From Pseudomonas palmensis (GTDB lineage: Bacteria; Pseudomonadota; Gammaproteobacteria; Pseudomonadales; Pseudomonadaceae), in the NCBI RefSeq assembly GCF_017848315.1, contig NZ_JAFKEC010000038.1, forward strand, positions 1 through 50,300: 50,300 bases of DNA. The letters run 5' to 3'. Within the stretch, counting starts at the first letter, position 1. Every line of letters starts with the position of its first letter. Below are positions 49,091-50,300 of the stretch, piece after piece. The notes beneath the pieces are model-generated. The model was not told the origin of the DNA, searched no databases, and worked only from the letters and a program-made list of their open reading frames with translations. Made by a program: the position numbers and the translations under genes.

Positions 49091-49687
49091 ATGCAGGTAT
49101 CGAACAGAGCACGGTTGTGGCTGGTGCTGGCACTGGCCAGCCTGCTGGCCGGTTGCGGCATCAACAACATTCCCCAATACGACGAACAGGTCAAGGCGGC
49201 CTGGGCCCAGGTGCAGAACCAGTACCAGCGCCGTGCCGACCTGATTCCCAACCTGGTCGAAACGGTCAAAGGCTACGCCAGGCAGGAGCAGGCCACCTTG
49301 ACCGCGGTCATCGAAGCGCGGGCCAAGGCCACCTCGATCAAGGTCGATGCCAGCACCCTGGACGATCCTGAAAAACTGCGCCAGTTCCAGGCCGCACAGG
49401 CCCAGCTGGGCGGTGCGCTGGGGCGCCTGATGGTGGTCTCGGAGCGTTACCCGGACCTGAAGTCGAACCAGAACTTCCTGGCCCTGCAGTCCCAGCTCGA
49501 GGGTACGGAAAACCGTATCGCGGTGGCGCGCAAGGACTTCATCGCCGCCGTGCAGCGCTACAACACCGAGATCCGTACCTTCCCCGGGCGCCTGTGGCAC
49601 AGCGTGATGTACAGCGACATGCCGCTGCGCGAGAACTTCGAGGCCACCAGCGCCGATGCCGGCAAAGCGCCTGAAGTGAAATTCTGA
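49091..49687 (+). CDS. LemA-family lipoprotein
   Basis: A 198-aa LemA-type protein. The start MQVSNRARLWLVLALASLLAGCG has a lipobox (LLAGC) so it is probably lipid-anchored. The long alpha-helical LemA core (NQYQRRADLIPNLVETVKGYARQEQATL) follows, ending in TFPGRLWHSVMYSDMPLRENF, the conserved C-terminus. Its role is unclear. A TPM-domain protein is encoded directly downstream (one-base overlap), the common LemA-TPM pair. GGAG precedes the ATG at 49091. A separate P. syringae sensor kinase also called LemA is unrelated. Confidence 0.87.
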   Translation: MQVSNRARLWLVLALASLLAGCGINNIPQYDEQVKAAWAQVQNQYQRRADLIPNLVETVKGYARQEQATLTAVIEARAKATSIKVDASTLDDPEKLRQFQAAQAQLGGALGRLMVVSERYPDLKSNQNFLALQSQLEGTENRIAVARKDFIAAVQRYNTEIRTFPGRLWHSVMYSDMPLRENFEATSADAGKAPEVKF

Positions 49688-50300
49688 TGCGTGTGCTCAA
49701 GGCGGCGCTGCTGCTGGTGCTGCTGGCGGCGAGCGGCTGGCTGTGGGCCGCGCCCCAGTTCCCGGCGCTCAGTGCACGGGTGGTGGACCAGGCCGAGCTG
49801 CTCGACGGCGCCACCCGCAGCCAGCTTGAGCAGATGCTCAAGGCCCACGAGCAGGCCACCGGCGAGCAGGTCGTGGTGGTGACCCTGGCCAGCCTGCAGG
49901 GGCAGGCCATCGAGGACTATGGCTACCAGCTGGGGCGCCACTGGGGCATCGGCCAGCAAGGCAAGGACAACGGTGCGCTGTTGATCGTCGCCCCCCAGGA
50001 GCGCAAGCTGCGCATCGAAGTCGGCTATGGCCTGGAGGGCCGCCTGACCGATGCCCAGGCCTCGGTCATCATCAACAGCGTGATCACCCCGGCGTTTCGC
50101 CGTGGCGACTTCAGCCAGGGCATCGTGCTTGGCACGGCGGCCATCCTTCAGGTGCTGGGCGGCGCACCGCTGGACGAGCCGGCGCGACCTCTGGCAGACG
50201 AGGCGCAGCAGCAAGGTGCGCCGGTCTGGGCGGTGGGCCTGTTCATCCTGATGATCATCATCGTGTTCGCCCTGCAGGGCCTTGGCGGGGGTGGCCGCGG
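49687..50300 (+). CDS. TPM-domain (YgcG-like) membrane protein, cut by the window end
   Basis: At least 204 codons, open to the end of the window. A signal peptide (MRVLKAALLLVLLAASGWLWA) precedes the TPM_phosphatase domain at about 30-160, with VVVVTLASLQGQAIEDYGYQLGRHWGIG and DNGALLIVAPQERKLRIEVGYGLEG. A transmembrane helix (WAVGLFILMIIIVFALQGL) and a glycine-rich start of the tail follow, as in YgcG/Psb32-like proteins. It pairs with LemA (ATG overlaps the lemA stop) and probably works with it at the inner membrane. Function unclear; the C-terminus is missing. Confidence 0.83.
   Translation, partial: MRVLKAALLLVLLAASGWLWAAPQFPALSARVVDQAELLDGATRSQLEQMLKAHEQATGEQVVVVTLASLQGQAIEDYGYQLGRHWGIGQQGKDNGALLIVAPQERKLRIEVGYGLEGRLTDAQASVIINSVITPAFRRGDFSQGIVLGTAAILQVLGGAPLDEPARPLADEAQQQGAPVWAVGLFILMIIIVFALQGLGGGGR

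Overview
The window is chromosomal DNA of a Pseudomonas, most likely of the Pseudomonas putida group. Supporting this are the uniformly high GC, the pca gene order, a TtgR/TtgABC efflux locus whose regulator keeps the known TtgR ligand residues, an AtsK alkylsulfatase whose active-site numbering matches the P. putida enzyme, and the typical Pseudomonas REP inverted pairs between genes. I see no rRNA, tRNA, CRISPR, prophage or complete insertion sequence. It reads as ordinary, well-kept chromosome with one accessory-looking block (the ats cluster) and one small MITE-like insertion.

Region by region. 1-700: a small conserved hypothetical gene and, between it and pcaR, a candidate small RNA with a good promoter and terminator. 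705-10279: the beta-ketoadipate (protocatechuate) pathway, pcaR, pcaK, pcaIJF, pcaT, pcaBDC. PcaR-type boxes occur in pairs before pcaR, pcaK and pcaI. 10365-11671: a DUF962/Mpo1-like membrane protein divergent from a Crp/Fnr regulator, with a perfect 18-bp palindrome between them. 11643-20294: sulfate-ester scavenging. It holds arylsulfatase atsA, ABC transporter genes atsC and atsB, divergent binding protein atsR, LysR regulator (sftR-like), alkylsulfatase atsK and an OprD-type porin. 20446-27150: ttgC, ttgB, ttgA and divergent ttgR with its operator.

27302-31907: a DMT exporter, a DHA2 drug exporter, and pobA with divergent pobR, which converts 4-hydroxybenzoate to protocatechuate and so feeds the pca pathway. 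31900-34690: a 57-aa cysteine-containing small protein, a LysR regulator, a Vmh-type metallo-beta-lactamase-fold protein and an NAD(P)-binding reductase. 34691-34891: a 139-bp MITE-like element flanked by CTAG, then a REP pair. 34896-38946: a LysR regulator divergent from a ThDP-dependent 2-oxoacid decarboxylase (AruI-like) and an aldehyde dehydrogenase. 39025-41654: an AraC regulator, small ORFs, a flavin reductase-like protein and a short secreted protein with internal repeats. 41974-46548: an alpha-ketoglutarate-type MHS permease with the MifR/MifS-like two-component system; a near-perfect sigma-54 promoter and two palindromic upstream sites lie between mifR and the permease gene. 46612-50300: periplasmic beta-glucosidase bglX, then a LemA protein and a TPM-domain protein cut by the window end.

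Together the window encodes uptake and breakdown of plant-derived aromatics (pcaK, pobA, pca), organosulfate scavenging, solvent/antibiotic efflux, 2-oxoacid uptake and glucoside hydrolysis, a soil/rhizosphere lifestyle. I found no clearly new system. The best leads for unknown biology are the candidate sRNA that shares its promoter region with pcaR, the 20-codon cysteine-rich leader ORF before pcaK, the 18-bp palindrome at the Crp-like gene, and two small secreted or membrane proteins.
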